From positions 1-21,098 of the forward strand of contig CAYMDN010000025.1 in NCBI GenBank assembly GCA_964389545.1: a stretch of DNA of 21,098 nt, written 5' to 3'. This document shows positions 7,718 through 14,487 of the stretch, piece by piece; the stretch's first letter is position 1, and each line of letters begins with the position of its first letter. The notes below the pieces were generated by a model. That model made no database searches, was not told the DNA's origin, and worked only from the letters and a program-made list of their open reading frames with translations. Made by a program: the position numbers and the translations under genes. The DNA is from UMGS1781 sp964389545. Its GTDB lineage: Bacteria > Bacillota > Clostridia > TANB77 > CAG-508.

Positions 7718-8299
7718 GTGGAAGAAGAAAATAAAAGCGCTATAAAAAAATATCTTCCATTTATAGCAATTGCTGTAGTTGCTATAATAGCTATAATAGT
7801 ACTAGTTGTTACATTTGGAGGAAAAGGAAGCAAGAAAAAGGATGATGATAGTAAGAAGAGAAGTGGACCAAAGGGAGTGGTAGAAACTTATATAGAGGCA
7901 TACAATGATGGAGATGTAAAAGACGTTATGGAATGTTTTGATATGAGAGGATATTTAGCATGGTCAGATAACTATTATTCAGCATCAAGTTTTGATGAAG
8001 ATGATTTAGAAGAGTTTGAAAAAGATTATGAAGAAATTGAAGATGATGATATAGAATATTATGAAAGCAGCAGAAAAAAATATATAGAATCTTCTATAGA
8101 AGATATTGAAGAAAGTTTTAAATCTTATGAGTTCGAAATTGACGATATAGATTCAGAAGAAATAGCAGATGAATTATATAAAGTAGAAGCAAAAATAACA
8201 TTAACAGCAGAAGCAGAAGACGAAGATGACAATATAGATACTACACGTACAATAACATTTATTGTTTATAATGATAAAATAATATATGGTTCATTATAA
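7718..8299 (+). CDS. Membrane-anchored paralogue B, very acidic
   Basis: A 193-residue protein built like paralogue A: charged N-terminus with KKYLP, a membrane segment at about residues 12-34, then a basic linker (KGSKKKDDDSKKRSGPK) and the external domain. Shared motifs are YIEAYNDGDVKDVMECFDM followed by RGYLAW, an SxxDIEESFKSYEF helix and TFIVYNDKII. The central region is exceptionally rich in Asp and Glu (for example DEDDLEEFEKDYEEIEDDD), which could bind cations or wall material; that is speculation. The true start is the GTG at 7718, five bases after GGAGTGA, not the GTG at 7709 inside that site. It sits between two terminators, so it is probably transcribed alone. A TATAAT at 7685-7690 is present without a well-placed -35. 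Confidence 0.77.
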   Translation: MEEENKSAIKKYLPFIAIAVVAIIAIIVLVVTFGGKGSKKKDDDSKKRSGPKGVVETYIEAYNDGDVKDVMECFDMRGYLAWSDNYYSASSFDEDDLEEFEKDYEEIEDDDIEYYESSRKKYIESSIEDIEESFKSYEFEIDDIDSEEIADELYKVEAKITLTAEAEDEDDNIDTTRTITFIVYNDKIIYGSL

Positions 8300-8306
8300 A
8301 ATTTTA

Positions 8307-8348
8307 ATATACTTTAGTAAATTAATTTGCTAAAGTATATTTTTTTTT
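8307..8348 (+). terminator. Intrinsic terminator after paralogue B
   Basis: A 15-base stem (8307-8321 with 8326-8340, one G-U pair) closes on a TTAA loop and is followed by eight T. Confidence 0.9.
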
Positions 8349-8356
8349 GAAAATGA

Positions 8357-8388
8357 TTGAATACTTTTTGATACTATGATATAGTATC
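8357..8388 (+). promoter_or_regulatory. Promoter of paralogues C and D with overlapping inverted repeat
   Basis: TTGAAT at 8357-8362 and TATAGT at 8380-8385 are 17 bases apart. A perfect inverted repeat GATACTA (8370-8376) and TAGTATC (8382-8388), separated by five bases, covers the -10 element. A dimeric repressor could bind there. Confidence 0.7.
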
Positions 8389-8418
8389 AATGTAAATTTT
8401 ATACGAAGGGTGATAAAG

Positions 8419-8997
8419 ATGAACGAAGAAAACAAGAAGATGAAGAAAATAATGCCAGTAATAATAGTTGCAATACTTGTAGTTGCTATTATTATAATAC
8501 CAGTATTCCTTGGTGGAAAAAAATCAGATAACACAACAGGACCAATTGACCCAGCAAAACAAGCAGAACAAGTAACAAGAGATTTTATAAATGCATTTAA
8601 TGCGTATGATGCAGAAAAGCTAGTTGCTTCTATGGATATGGCAGGATCATCTGCATGGGGATATTTATATGGTGAAACAGAACTTACAGAAGAAGAATAT
8701 AATAATTTTGTAAATGGTTATGATGCTGTTTCAGATGAAGAGGTAGAGGCAGCTAATACAACAATGAAAATGATATATGGACAATCTTTTGAAGAGATAA
8801 AATCTCAGTATTCAGAATATTCAATGAATATTGAAAAAGTTGAAGACGTTAAAAAAATTGGAGAAAATTTATATGGTGTAACGATTCAAAGAACAACAAA
8901 AGGTAAAAGAAATGATGAAACTCAAGAAGAAGTTAACAATACTGACACAATTACTTTCATAATATATAAAAATAAAGTTATTTTTGCAGAAATATAA
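8419..8997 (+). CDS. Membrane-anchored paralogue C
   Basis: A 192-residue member of the tandem family. Cytosolic N-terminus MNEENKKMKK, a membrane segment at about residues 11-30, then an external domain with FINAFNAYDAEKLVASMDM followed by AGSSAWGYLY. Next come an acidic helix (TEEEYNNFVNGYDAV), SFEEIKSQYSEYSM and a final TITFIIYKNKVIF strand. The Ala-Trp of the family motif is kept. The ATG at 8419 lies five bases after GGGTGA; the upstream GTG at 8410 is within that site. Only 38 bases separate its stop from the start of paralogue D and no terminator lies between, so C and D are likely one operon, unlike A and B. Confidence 0.78.
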   Translation: MNEENKKMKKIMPVIIVAILVVAIIIIPVFLGGKKSDNTTGPIDPAKQAEQVTRDFINAFNAYDAEKLVASMDMAGSSAWGYLYGETELTEEEYNNFVNGYDAVSDEEVEAANTTMKMIYGQSFEEIKSQYSEYSMNIEKVEDVKKIGENLYGVTIQRTTKGKRNDETQEEVNNTDTITFIIYKNKVIFAEI

Positions 8998-9035
8998 AAG
9001 AAACACTATAAAGATAAAGAAAGAAGTGAAAATTG

Positions 9036-9608
9036 GTGGAGAATAAAACAAAATCTAATATAAACATTATAATAATAATTTTAGTTGCAGCTATAATTGT
9101 AGGAATATTACTTGCTGGAATGTTCACAAAAGGAGGAGAAGAGGCTGAAGAAACAAAGAAGGTAGATTTAGAAACTCCTAAAATTGCTGTTGAACAATAC
9201 TTAAGTACATTTTCTAAAAAAGATGCTGTACAATTAATGAATATGTGTGACTATGTAGGAACAACCGCATGGAAAAAATCATATGACATTAATAATTTTA
9301 CAGAGGCAAACTATAATGAATTTGTTACTAAATATAATAGTATTGATCCAGAATCTGTTAAAGAATCAAAAGAAAATGATCAGTATATGTATGAACGCCA
9401 ATTTGAAAAAATAAAAGAAATTTATTCTGTGTATGAATTAAAAGTAAAAGAGTTTAAGAATGTAAAGTATCTTGGAGATAAATTATATGCTGTAACAGTA
9501 GATGTGGCAGAAAAAGCAGAAGCGGCAGGAGATACAGCGTATGATTTTGAAGACCAAAGTACAGTAACATATATAATTTTTAATGGTAAGAAAATATATG
9601 AGTATTAA
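9036..9608 (+). CDS. Membrane-anchored paralogue D
   Basis: The last of the four homologues, 190 residues. Very short cytosolic N-terminus (MENKTKSN), a membrane segment at about residues 8-29 and an external domain with YLSTFSKKDAVQLMNMCDY followed by VGTTAWKKSY. NYNEFVTKYNSI, QFEKIKEIYSVYEL, KLYAVTVDVAEKA and STVTYIIFNGKKIY follow. Overlapping TTG (9033) and GTG (9036) codons could both start it. GTG is preferred because it is better spaced from the AAGAAGTGA site and because A and B start with GTG followed by Glu. The external Cys in MNMCDY aligns with the ECFDM Cys of paralogue B. Confidence 0.78.
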   Translation: MENKTKSNINIIIIILVAAIIVGILLAGMFTKGGEEAEETKKVDLETPKIAVEQYLSTFSKKDAVQLMNMCDYVGTTAWKKSYDINNFTEANYNEFVTKYNSIDPESVKESKENDQYMYERQFEKIKEIYSVYELKVKEFKNVKYLGDKLYAVTVDVAEKAEAAGDTAYDFEDQSTVTYIIFNGKKIYEY

Positions 9609-9613
9609 TGTAA

Positions 9614-9645
9614 AAAAAGATCTCAACAATTTTTGAGATCTTTTT
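9614..9645 (+). terminator. Intrinsic terminator after paralogue D
   Basis: AAAAAGATCTCAA at 9614-9626 pairs with TTGAGATCTTTTT at 9633-9645, with the T-tract built into the distal arm. Confidence 0.88.
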
Positions 9646-9656
9646 GAAGTTGCTTG

Positions 9657-9685
9657 TTTACAAAAAAATAAAGTTATGATAAATT
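9657..9685 (+). promoter_or_regulatory. Possible promoter of the 9717 gene
   Basis: TTTACA at 9657-9662 and TAAATT at 9680-9685 are 17 bases apart. The -10 is poor; a TATGAT at 9675-9680 is an alternative with a badly spaced -35. A promoter is expected here because a terminator lies directly upstream. Confidence 0.4.
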
Positions 9686-9716
9686 ATTTATGAAATAAAA
9701 AACGTAGGAGAAAAAG

Positions 9717-10535
9717 ATGGAAAAAAATAAGATACTAGAGGTACTAAGCGAAATTGATGGATTTGTTCTAAGCAATCTAAATGATAGAAACAGATTTCAA
9801 GATGTAGATAATATACAAGTAAGGATGAGATTAGGTCAACTGCAAACTATAAATGATGAACTTGAGAAAACTGGAGAAAGAGGTTTACTTGCGAGTCGTG
9901 CAAGCACTTTATATAAAGCATATATGTTAGCTATGGGGACTCCAGCAAGAAATACGAATATGGCAGCTGAAAAAGCATATTTTGATTATGTTAGAGATAC
10001 AAGAAAATTAGAAGGAACTGAAGCAATAGAAAGCGCAGATTCAGCACTACTAATGATGGTAAATGCTGTAAATACAAGGAATGTACCTAAACAACAACTT
10101 TTAGACTATATGGAAACACAAACAAGTACAGGAACACTTAATCCTTCTCAAATAAAAATGTATACAAGTTTAAAAGATATGATTAATAAAATTACACAAA
10201 TGGAAGAACAAGCAAAAGCTAATCCAGAACAAGAAACAGCATTAGTGGTAAAAAAAGAGAAAACCTCAGTATTTCAAAAAATAAAAGATTGGTTAAACAA
10301 ATTTACATCTAAAAAGAGTAAAAATGCAGATATTCCAATGATACAAAGAGCTATTGAAAGCAATGAAAAACAATTTCAAAAAAGCATTAAACAAGAAGGA
10401 TTTGAACCGATTATACCTGTTGAAATGTCTACTTCTAAAAAAGACTATACTACTAATGAACATGGACAAGTTGCTGGAACTCAAATACAAGGAACACCTG
10501 TATCAACAACAGAACCAGATATTGGAACAAAATAA
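9717..10535 (+). CDS. Soluble helical protein, unknown function
   Basis: A 272-residue protein I do not recognise. It has no signal peptide or membrane segment. Residues 1-165 look like an all-helical domain (LEVLSEIDGFVLSNLNDR, RMRLGQLQTINDELEKTGER, then a TLYKAYMLAMGTPARNTNM segment). A Lys-rich linker follows (KTSVFQKIKDWLNKFTSKKSK, about 187-207, possibly amphipathic). The last 65 residues have low complexity, with many Gln, Thr, Pro and Gly, and look disordered. The amphipathic, basic middle could contact membrane or nucleic acid, but nothing proves it. ATG at 9717 follows GTAGGAG. It is bounded by terminators on both sides and so stands alone. Confidence 0.72.
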   Translation: MEKNKILEVLSEIDGFVLSNLNDRNRFQDVDNIQVRMRLGQLQTINDELEKTGERGLLASRASTLYKAYMLAMGTPARNTNMAAEKAYFDYVRDTRKLEGTEAIESADSALLMMVNAVNTRNVPKQQLLDYMETQTSTGTLNPSQIKMYTSLKDMINKITQMEEQAKANPEQETALVVKKEKTSVFQKIKDWLNKFTSKKSKNADIPMIQRAIESNEKQFQKSIKQEGFEPIIPVEMSTSKKDYTTNEHGQVAGTQIQGTPVSTTEPDIGTK

Positions 10536-10539
10536 AATT

Positions 10540-10575
10540 AAAATCATAGGGCAGTGCTCTCTATGATTTTTCTTT
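10540..10575 (+). terminator. Intrinsic terminator after the 9717 gene
   Basis: AAAATCATAG (10540-10549) pairs with CTATGATTTT (10561-10570), followed by a T-rich run. It ends only about 24 bases before ispF. Confidence 0.82.
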
Positions 10576-10598
10576 AAAAATTATAGAGAGGGGAAATT

Positions 10599-11063
10599 AT
10601 GAAAGTAGGAATAGGACAAGATAGCCACAGAATTGATTATGAAAATCCTCAAAAAAAACTTATTTTAGCGGGAGTTGAATTTGATGAAAAATTTTCTATT
10701 GTAGCAAACAGTGATGGAGATGTAATTATGCATGCAGTTACAAATGCAATTTCTGGCGTAACATGTAAAAATATAATAGGAAAAATATCAGATGAAATGT
10801 GTAAAAACGGAACAACTGATAGTGCAGAATATTTAAAAGAAGCACTTAAATACTTAGATGAAAAGATTGTTCATTTATCAATTGCAATTGAATGTTTAGT
10901 ACCAAAGATTAGTCCAAAAGTTGAAGAAATGAGAGAAAATTTAAGTAGATTATTAAACGTAGAAAAAAAATGTATAGGAATTACAGCAACAACAGGAGAA
11001 GGATTAACTGAATTTGGAAAAGGCAATGGTGTTAGTGTATTTGCATGTATTACAACTGAATAA
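10599..11063 (+). CDS. ispF: 2-C-methyl-D-erythritol 2,4-cyclodiphosphate synthase, divergent
   Basis: IspF closes CDP-ME 2-phosphate to the 2,4-cyclodiphosphate with release of CMP, working as a trimer with zinc and magnesium. The 154-residue length is normal. Metal ligands D8 and H10 (GQDSHR) and H45 (MHAVTN) are present, as are SDGDV (38-42) and TTGEG, whose E134 aligns with the catalytic Glu. Several usually conserved positions differ: Asn37 replaces the His before SDGD, Asn49 replaces the Asp in HALTDA, and NIIGKISDEMC replaces DIGxxFPDTD. The TTTEKLGF segment is ATTGEGLT here. Genomic context (directly followed by ispE and ispD) supports the assignment. GAGAGGGG precedes the ATG. Its promoter is not obvious because a terminator lies just upstream. 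Confidence 0.9.
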   Translation: MKVGIGQDSHRIDYENPQKKLILAGVEFDEKFSIVANSDGDVIMHAVTNAISGVTCKNIIGKISDEMCKNGTTDSAEYLKEALKYLDEKIVHLSIAIECLVPKISPKVEEMRENLSRLLNVEKKCIGITATTGEGLTEFGKGNGVSVFACITTE

Positions 11064-11075
11064 TAGGAGAGAGAA

Positions 11076-11936
11076 ATGTATTGTAAAGCAAGAGCAAAAA
11101 TTAATTTGAGCTTAGAGATTTTAGATAAAAGACCTGATAATTATCACAATTTGAAATCAATATTTCAAAAAGTAAATTTATATGATGAAATATATATTGA
11201 TAAAATAGATGAAAATGAATGTAAGATTTTTTCTAATATTGAAGAACTTAATAATAAAGATAATATTATTTATAAAGCATATGTAAAAATAAAAGAAAAA
11301 TATCCGCAAATTACAGGAGTTAGAGTCGATTTAAAAAAGAAAATACCAATGCAGGCAGGAATGGCTGGAGGAAGCACAGATTGTGCTAGCTTTATTCTAT
11401 GCATGAACAAAATATTTGATTTAAAAATGACAAAAAAAGAAATTGAGGAATTAGGGAAGAATCTTGGAGCAGATGTAGTGCCATGTTTTTATAATAATGC
11501 ACTTTTAGCAGAAGGAATAGGAGAAATAATAACACCAATAGATACAACATTTAAATATTACATTGTTATTATAAAGCCATCTATATCATGTAGCACTAAA
11601 GAGATGTTCATTAAATTAGATAATAGAGAAAAAATTGAACAAAAAAATAATTCGGAAGAAATAAAACAAGCATTACAACAAAATAACTTAGAATTGCTAT
11701 CAAGTAATTTGTATAATGTTTTCGAAGCTGTAATAGATAGCAAAGAAATAATCCAGGATATCAAGAATACTTTTAAACAAAATGGAGCAACTGGTACATT
11801 ATTAACAGGATCTGGTTCATGCGTTTATGGAATATTTAACAGCAAAGAAACTGCAAAAAATGCATATAATAATTTAAAAGAGAAATATGAGACGTATATA
11901 TGTACATCATATAATTCAAAAAAACGGGGTAGATAA
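11076..11936 (+). CDS. ispE: 4-diphosphocytidyl-2-C-methyl-D-erythritol kinase
   Basis: IspE phosphorylates the 2-hydroxyl of CDP-methylerythritol with ATP. It is a GHMP-family kinase of normal length (286 residues). The AKINLSLEI start (residues 7-15), RPDNYHNLKSIF (19-30), the glycine-rich ATP loop PMQAGMAGGSTDCASF (91-106) and the C-terminal GSGSCVYGIF motif are all present. It begins 12 bases after ispF with an AGGAGAG site and stops two bases before the ispD start, so ispF-ispE-ispD are translationally close and almost certainly one operon. Confidence 0.96.
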   Translation: MYCKARAKINLSLEILDKRPDNYHNLKSIFQKVNLYDEIYIDKIDENECKIFSNIEELNNKDNIIYKAYVKIKEKYPQITGVRVDLKKKIPMQAGMAGGSTDCASFILCMNKIFDLKMTKKEIEELGKNLGADVVPCFYNNALLAEGIGEIITPIDTTFKYYIVIIKPSISCSTKEMFIKLDNREKIEQKNNSEEIKQALQQNNLELLSSNLYNVFEAVIDSKEIIQDIKNTFKQNGATGTLLTGSGSCVYGIFNSKETAKNAYNNLKEKYETYICTSYNSKKRGR

Positions 11937-11938
11937 AA

Positions 11939-12613
11939 ATGATAAGAAATAGAAAAGTAACAGCTATAATTTTAGTAGCAGGAAATAGCACAAGATACGG
12001 AAAAACAATAAATAAAAATTTAGAAGAGATAAATGGAAAACCAGTATTCTTATATAGTGTAGAAGCATTTAATCAAAGTAGATATATAGATAATATAATA
12101 ATTGCAGCAAAAGAGGAAGATAAAGAAGATATAAATAATGTAATAAAAAGAACATTATTAAATAAGGATGTAACTGTTGTTACAGGGGGAAACACTCGTA
12201 AAGAGTCTGTGTATAATTGTATAAAAGCAACAAGAGCTGATATTGTAATAATACATGATGGTGCAAGACCAGCAATTAGACAAGAATATATAAGTAAGTG
12301 TCTTGAAGGAATGGACGAATATAGAGGAGTAACAGTAGGAGTTAGATCAAAAGATACAATAAAAATAACTAATGATAATAACATAGTAACAAACACAACA
12401 AATAGAAATAACACATGGATAATCCAAACACCACAATGTTTTGATAGAAATCTATTATTAAGTGTACATGAAAGATTTAAAAATGATGATGTAACAGATG
12501 ATTGTATGTTATTAGAAAAAAATAAAAATGACATAAAAATAGTAGAGGGGGATTATACAAACATAAAAATAACTACAGCAGAAGACTTAGATATCATAAA
12601 AAACTTCATTTAA
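11939..12613 (+). CDS. ispD: 2-C-methyl-D-erythritol 4-phosphate cytidylyltransferase
   Basis: IspD joins MEP to CTP giving CDP-ME, the step before IspE. The 224-residue protein shows the nucleotidyltransferase loop ILVAGNSTRYG (11-21) with INKNLEEINGKPV following, TGGNTRKESV (82-91), IHDGARP (105-111), QTPQCF and TAEDLDII near the end. The loop begins VAGNS instead of the commoner AAGxG, and INKN replaces the usual PKQ, both mild deviations. The ATG is two bases from the ispE stop, with a GGGGTAG ribosome site inside the end of ispE. Gene order F-E-D is one operon. Confidence 0.95.
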   Translation: MIRNRKVTAIILVAGNSTRYGKTINKNLEEINGKPVFLYSVEAFNQSRYIDNIIIAAKEEDKEDINNVIKRTLLNKDVTVVTGGNTRKESVYNCIKATRADIVIIHDGARPAIRQEYISKCLEGMDEYRGVTVGVRSKDTIKITNDNNIVTNTTNRNNTWIIQTPQCFDRNLLLSVHERFKNDDVTDDCMLLEKNKNDIKIVEGDYTNIKITTAEDLDIIKNFI

Positions 12614-12654
12614 TTGATTATGGTAAATTGATAATTCAAAAGAAGGGAGCAAAT

Positions 12655-13863
12655 ATGAAAATAGGTGTAGATGTTGACGGCGTGTTATTAGATTTTGAAA
12701 AAGGAATGTTAGTTCAAGCAGAATTATATGATATGGATGTAGCAAGCGGAAAAGGAAAAGTGAATAAGAATACATATTTTGTACAAAATAAATATGATTG
12801 GACAGACAAAGAAAAAGCTAATTTTATAAAGGAAAATCTAGAAAAAATTTCTAAAGATGCATGTTTAATGGCTGGAGTAAAAGAGATAATACCAAGACTC
12901 CAAAAACAGGGACATGAAATAATACTAATTTCCACAAAGGGAACAGAAGATGATAAAATGATTGAAATTGCTACTAAAAAAATCGAGGAAGCAAATATTC
13001 ATTTTGATAAATCTATTTGGAAAGTAAAAAATAAATTAGCAACTGCTAGAAAAGAAAAGATAGATATAATGATAGATGATAGTCCTGCAATTTGTGAAAA
13101 TTTAGCAGATAATAGAATACAAACAATCTATCTTAGAGGAGTTATGGGACAAGACACTGCTGATAGCCCATTCTTATTAGAAGTAACTGATTGGGGAGAA
13201 ATTTATAGATATATTTCTAATACAAATGAATATGCTGTTAAACCGCAAATAATAGAATATGTTAGAAGTAATGTTTTTCCTGTATATGAAAATGATAACT
13301 CGGGTCATGGAATTGACCATATTAAACAAGTAATAGATAGAAGTTTTGAAATAATGAAAGAAAATGAATTAGACCTAGACAGAAATATGGTATATACAAT
13401 TGCTGCATACCATGATATTGGACATCAGACAGATGCAAAGACGCATGAAAAAATATCAGCAAAAATGTTTTGCGAAGATGATGAAATAAAGAAGTGGTTC
13501 ACTAAAGAACAAATTTCAACAATAAAAGAAGCTATAGAAGACCACAGAGCATCTTGCAAACGTGAGCCAAGAAGTATCTATGGAAAACTTGTAAGCACAG
13601 CGGATAGAACTATTCTTGATATAGATGAATATATAAGAAGAACATATTTATATGGGTTAAAAAATAACCCAGAATTACAAACAGAAGAGGATAGATTAAA
13701 TAGAGTATATGAACATTTGTCTGAAAAATATGGAGAAAACGGATATGCAAGAATATGCTTACCAGACGAAAAACTAGAGATAAGCTTGCAAAAAATAAAA
13801 AAGACATTAAAAAATAAAGAAAAGTTTATAAAAAGGGCAAAAGAAGTAACTGAGAAACTATAA
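12655..13863 (+). CDS. HAD-type nucleotidase fused to HD-domain phosphohydrolase
   Basis: A 402-residue two-domain protein. Residues 1-190 resemble the 5'(3')-deoxyribonucleotidase-like HAD family: DVDGV with D6 and D8 as nucleophile and acid/base, LISTKG with S93 as motif II, and MIDDSP with D141/D142 as metal site. Residues 200-402 are an HD domain: H222 (GIDHIKQV), the H253-D254 pair in AAYHDIGH, EDHRAS near 297 and a late Asp in STADRT (317). Both active sites look complete, so it could carry out two consecutive phosphate removals or nucleotide-pool cleanup; that is inference. An upstream TTG at 12628 is in frame, but the ATG at 12655 with a GAAGGGAG site begins exactly at the HAD strand. 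It follows ispD by 41 bases and may be co-transcribed. Confidence 0.85.
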   Translation: MKIGVDVDGVLLDFEKGMLVQAELYDMDVASGKGKVNKNTYFVQNKYDWTDKEKANFIKENLEKISKDACLMAGVKEIIPRLQKQGHEIILISTKGTEDDKMIEIATKKIEEANIHFDKSIWKVKNKLATARKEKIDIMIDDSPAICENLADNRIQTIYLRGVMGQDTADSPFLLEVTDWGEIYRYISNTNEYAVKPQIIEYVRSNVFPVYENDNSGHGIDHIKQVIDRSFEIMKENELDLDRNMVYTIAAYHDIGHQTDAKTHEKISAKMFCEDDEIKKWFTKEQISTIKEAIEDHRASCKREPRSIYGKLVSTADRTILDIDEYIRRTYLYGLKNNPELQTEEDRLNRVYEHLSEKYGENGYARICLPDEKLEISLQKIKKTLKNKEKFIKRAKEVTEKL

Positions 13864-14095
13864 ATAATAAACAAAAGAAGTCCACTTAATGTTACAAAAA
13901 TATTTCGAAATGTAACGAAAATGTAATACTATTTTGGCAAAAAAATATTGACGAAAAAATTTAGATATACTATAATTTAATTTGTAAATGATAACTGACA
14001 TTTTGAAATATGCGTAAAACTAACGAAAAAACTTGACTTTTTATAAAAACATTGTATAATAAAAAGAGTAGTTTATGATTTAAGGAGAGTTTAAG
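13864..14095 (+). promoter_or_regulatory. AT-rich intergenic region with two promoters and a palindrome
   Basis: No gene is seen in these 232 bases. An inverted repeat GTTACA (13891-13896) / TGTAAC (13911-13916) flanks a TTTCGAAA palindrome (13903-13910). Promoter 1 is TTGACG 13948-13953 with TATAAT 13971-13976 (17-base spacer). Promoter 2 is TTGACT 14033-14038 with TATAAT 14055-14060 (16-base spacer). Both point to the small secreted protein gene. No U-tract terminator was found for the HAD-HD gene. Confidence 0.65.
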
Positions 14096-14437
14096 ATGAG
14101 AAAGAGTAAAATGATTTTAATTTGTATTTTAACTATTATTATGTTGATGTTTACAACAACTAATGTATTTGCCCTTTTAGATGGAGGAGATGATGTTGAA
14201 TTAGACCTTAATAATTTACCTGAAGATCCAGTTGATCCGGGTGCAAATGAACCAAATGAGACATACGTTAATCAAGTAGAAGAGCCAGGAGGAAAAGATC
14301 AACCAACAACTGGAAAAAATAATACTAACGGAATGCCAGATACAGGTCTTGAAGACGCTCCAATTATAGCCATAGTAATTTGTGTTGTAGCAGCATCAAT
14401 AGGATATACACAAATAATAAAATACAATAAATATTAA
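14096..14437 (+). CDS. Small secreted protein with MPDTG sorting signal
   Basis: A 113-residue surface protein. Residues 1-26 form a signal peptide with a basic start (MRKSK), a hydrophobic core and a likely cleavage after NVFA. The middle 50 residues are acidic and rich in Asp, Pro, Asn and Gly, without a recognisable fold. The C-terminus has MPDTG (LPXTG with Met at the first place), a hydrophobic stretch (about 86-104) and a short tail with Lys (IIKYNKY), the standard plan of a sortase substrate. The mature anchored peptide would be only about 50 residues, so it may be a spacer or a decoy of the wall. The sortase-like gene in this window lacks catalytic residues and cannot be its enzyme. 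The ATG follows AAGGAGAG. Confidence 0.8.
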   Translation: MRKSKMILICILTIIMLMFTTTNVFALLDGGDDVELDLNNLPEDPVDPGANEPNETYVNQVEEPGGKDQPTTGKNNTNGMPDTGLEDAPIIAIVICVVAASIGYTQIIKYNKY

Positions 14438-14452
14438 TAAATAAAAAGTTAG

Positions 14453-14487
14453 GTTCCTTTAAACTTAGTTTAAAGGAACTTTTTTTA
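14453..14487. terminator. Terminator between convergent genes
   Basis: A perfect 12-base stem (14453-14464 with 14468-14479) with a three-base loop is followed by a T-run at 14480-14486 on the plus strand. On the minus strand a run of five T follows after five bases, so it may serve both the surface-protein gene and ylbJ. Confidence 0.9.

Noticed and set aside
10354..10566. 70-codon plus-strand frame near the end of the 9717 gene
   Set aside because: Out-of-frame shadow extending into the terminator; no ribosome site.
12073..12534. 153-codon minus-strand frame
   Set aside because: Antisense shadow of ispD; composition (Ser/Phe/Leu-rich) is typical of the reverse of AT-rich genes.
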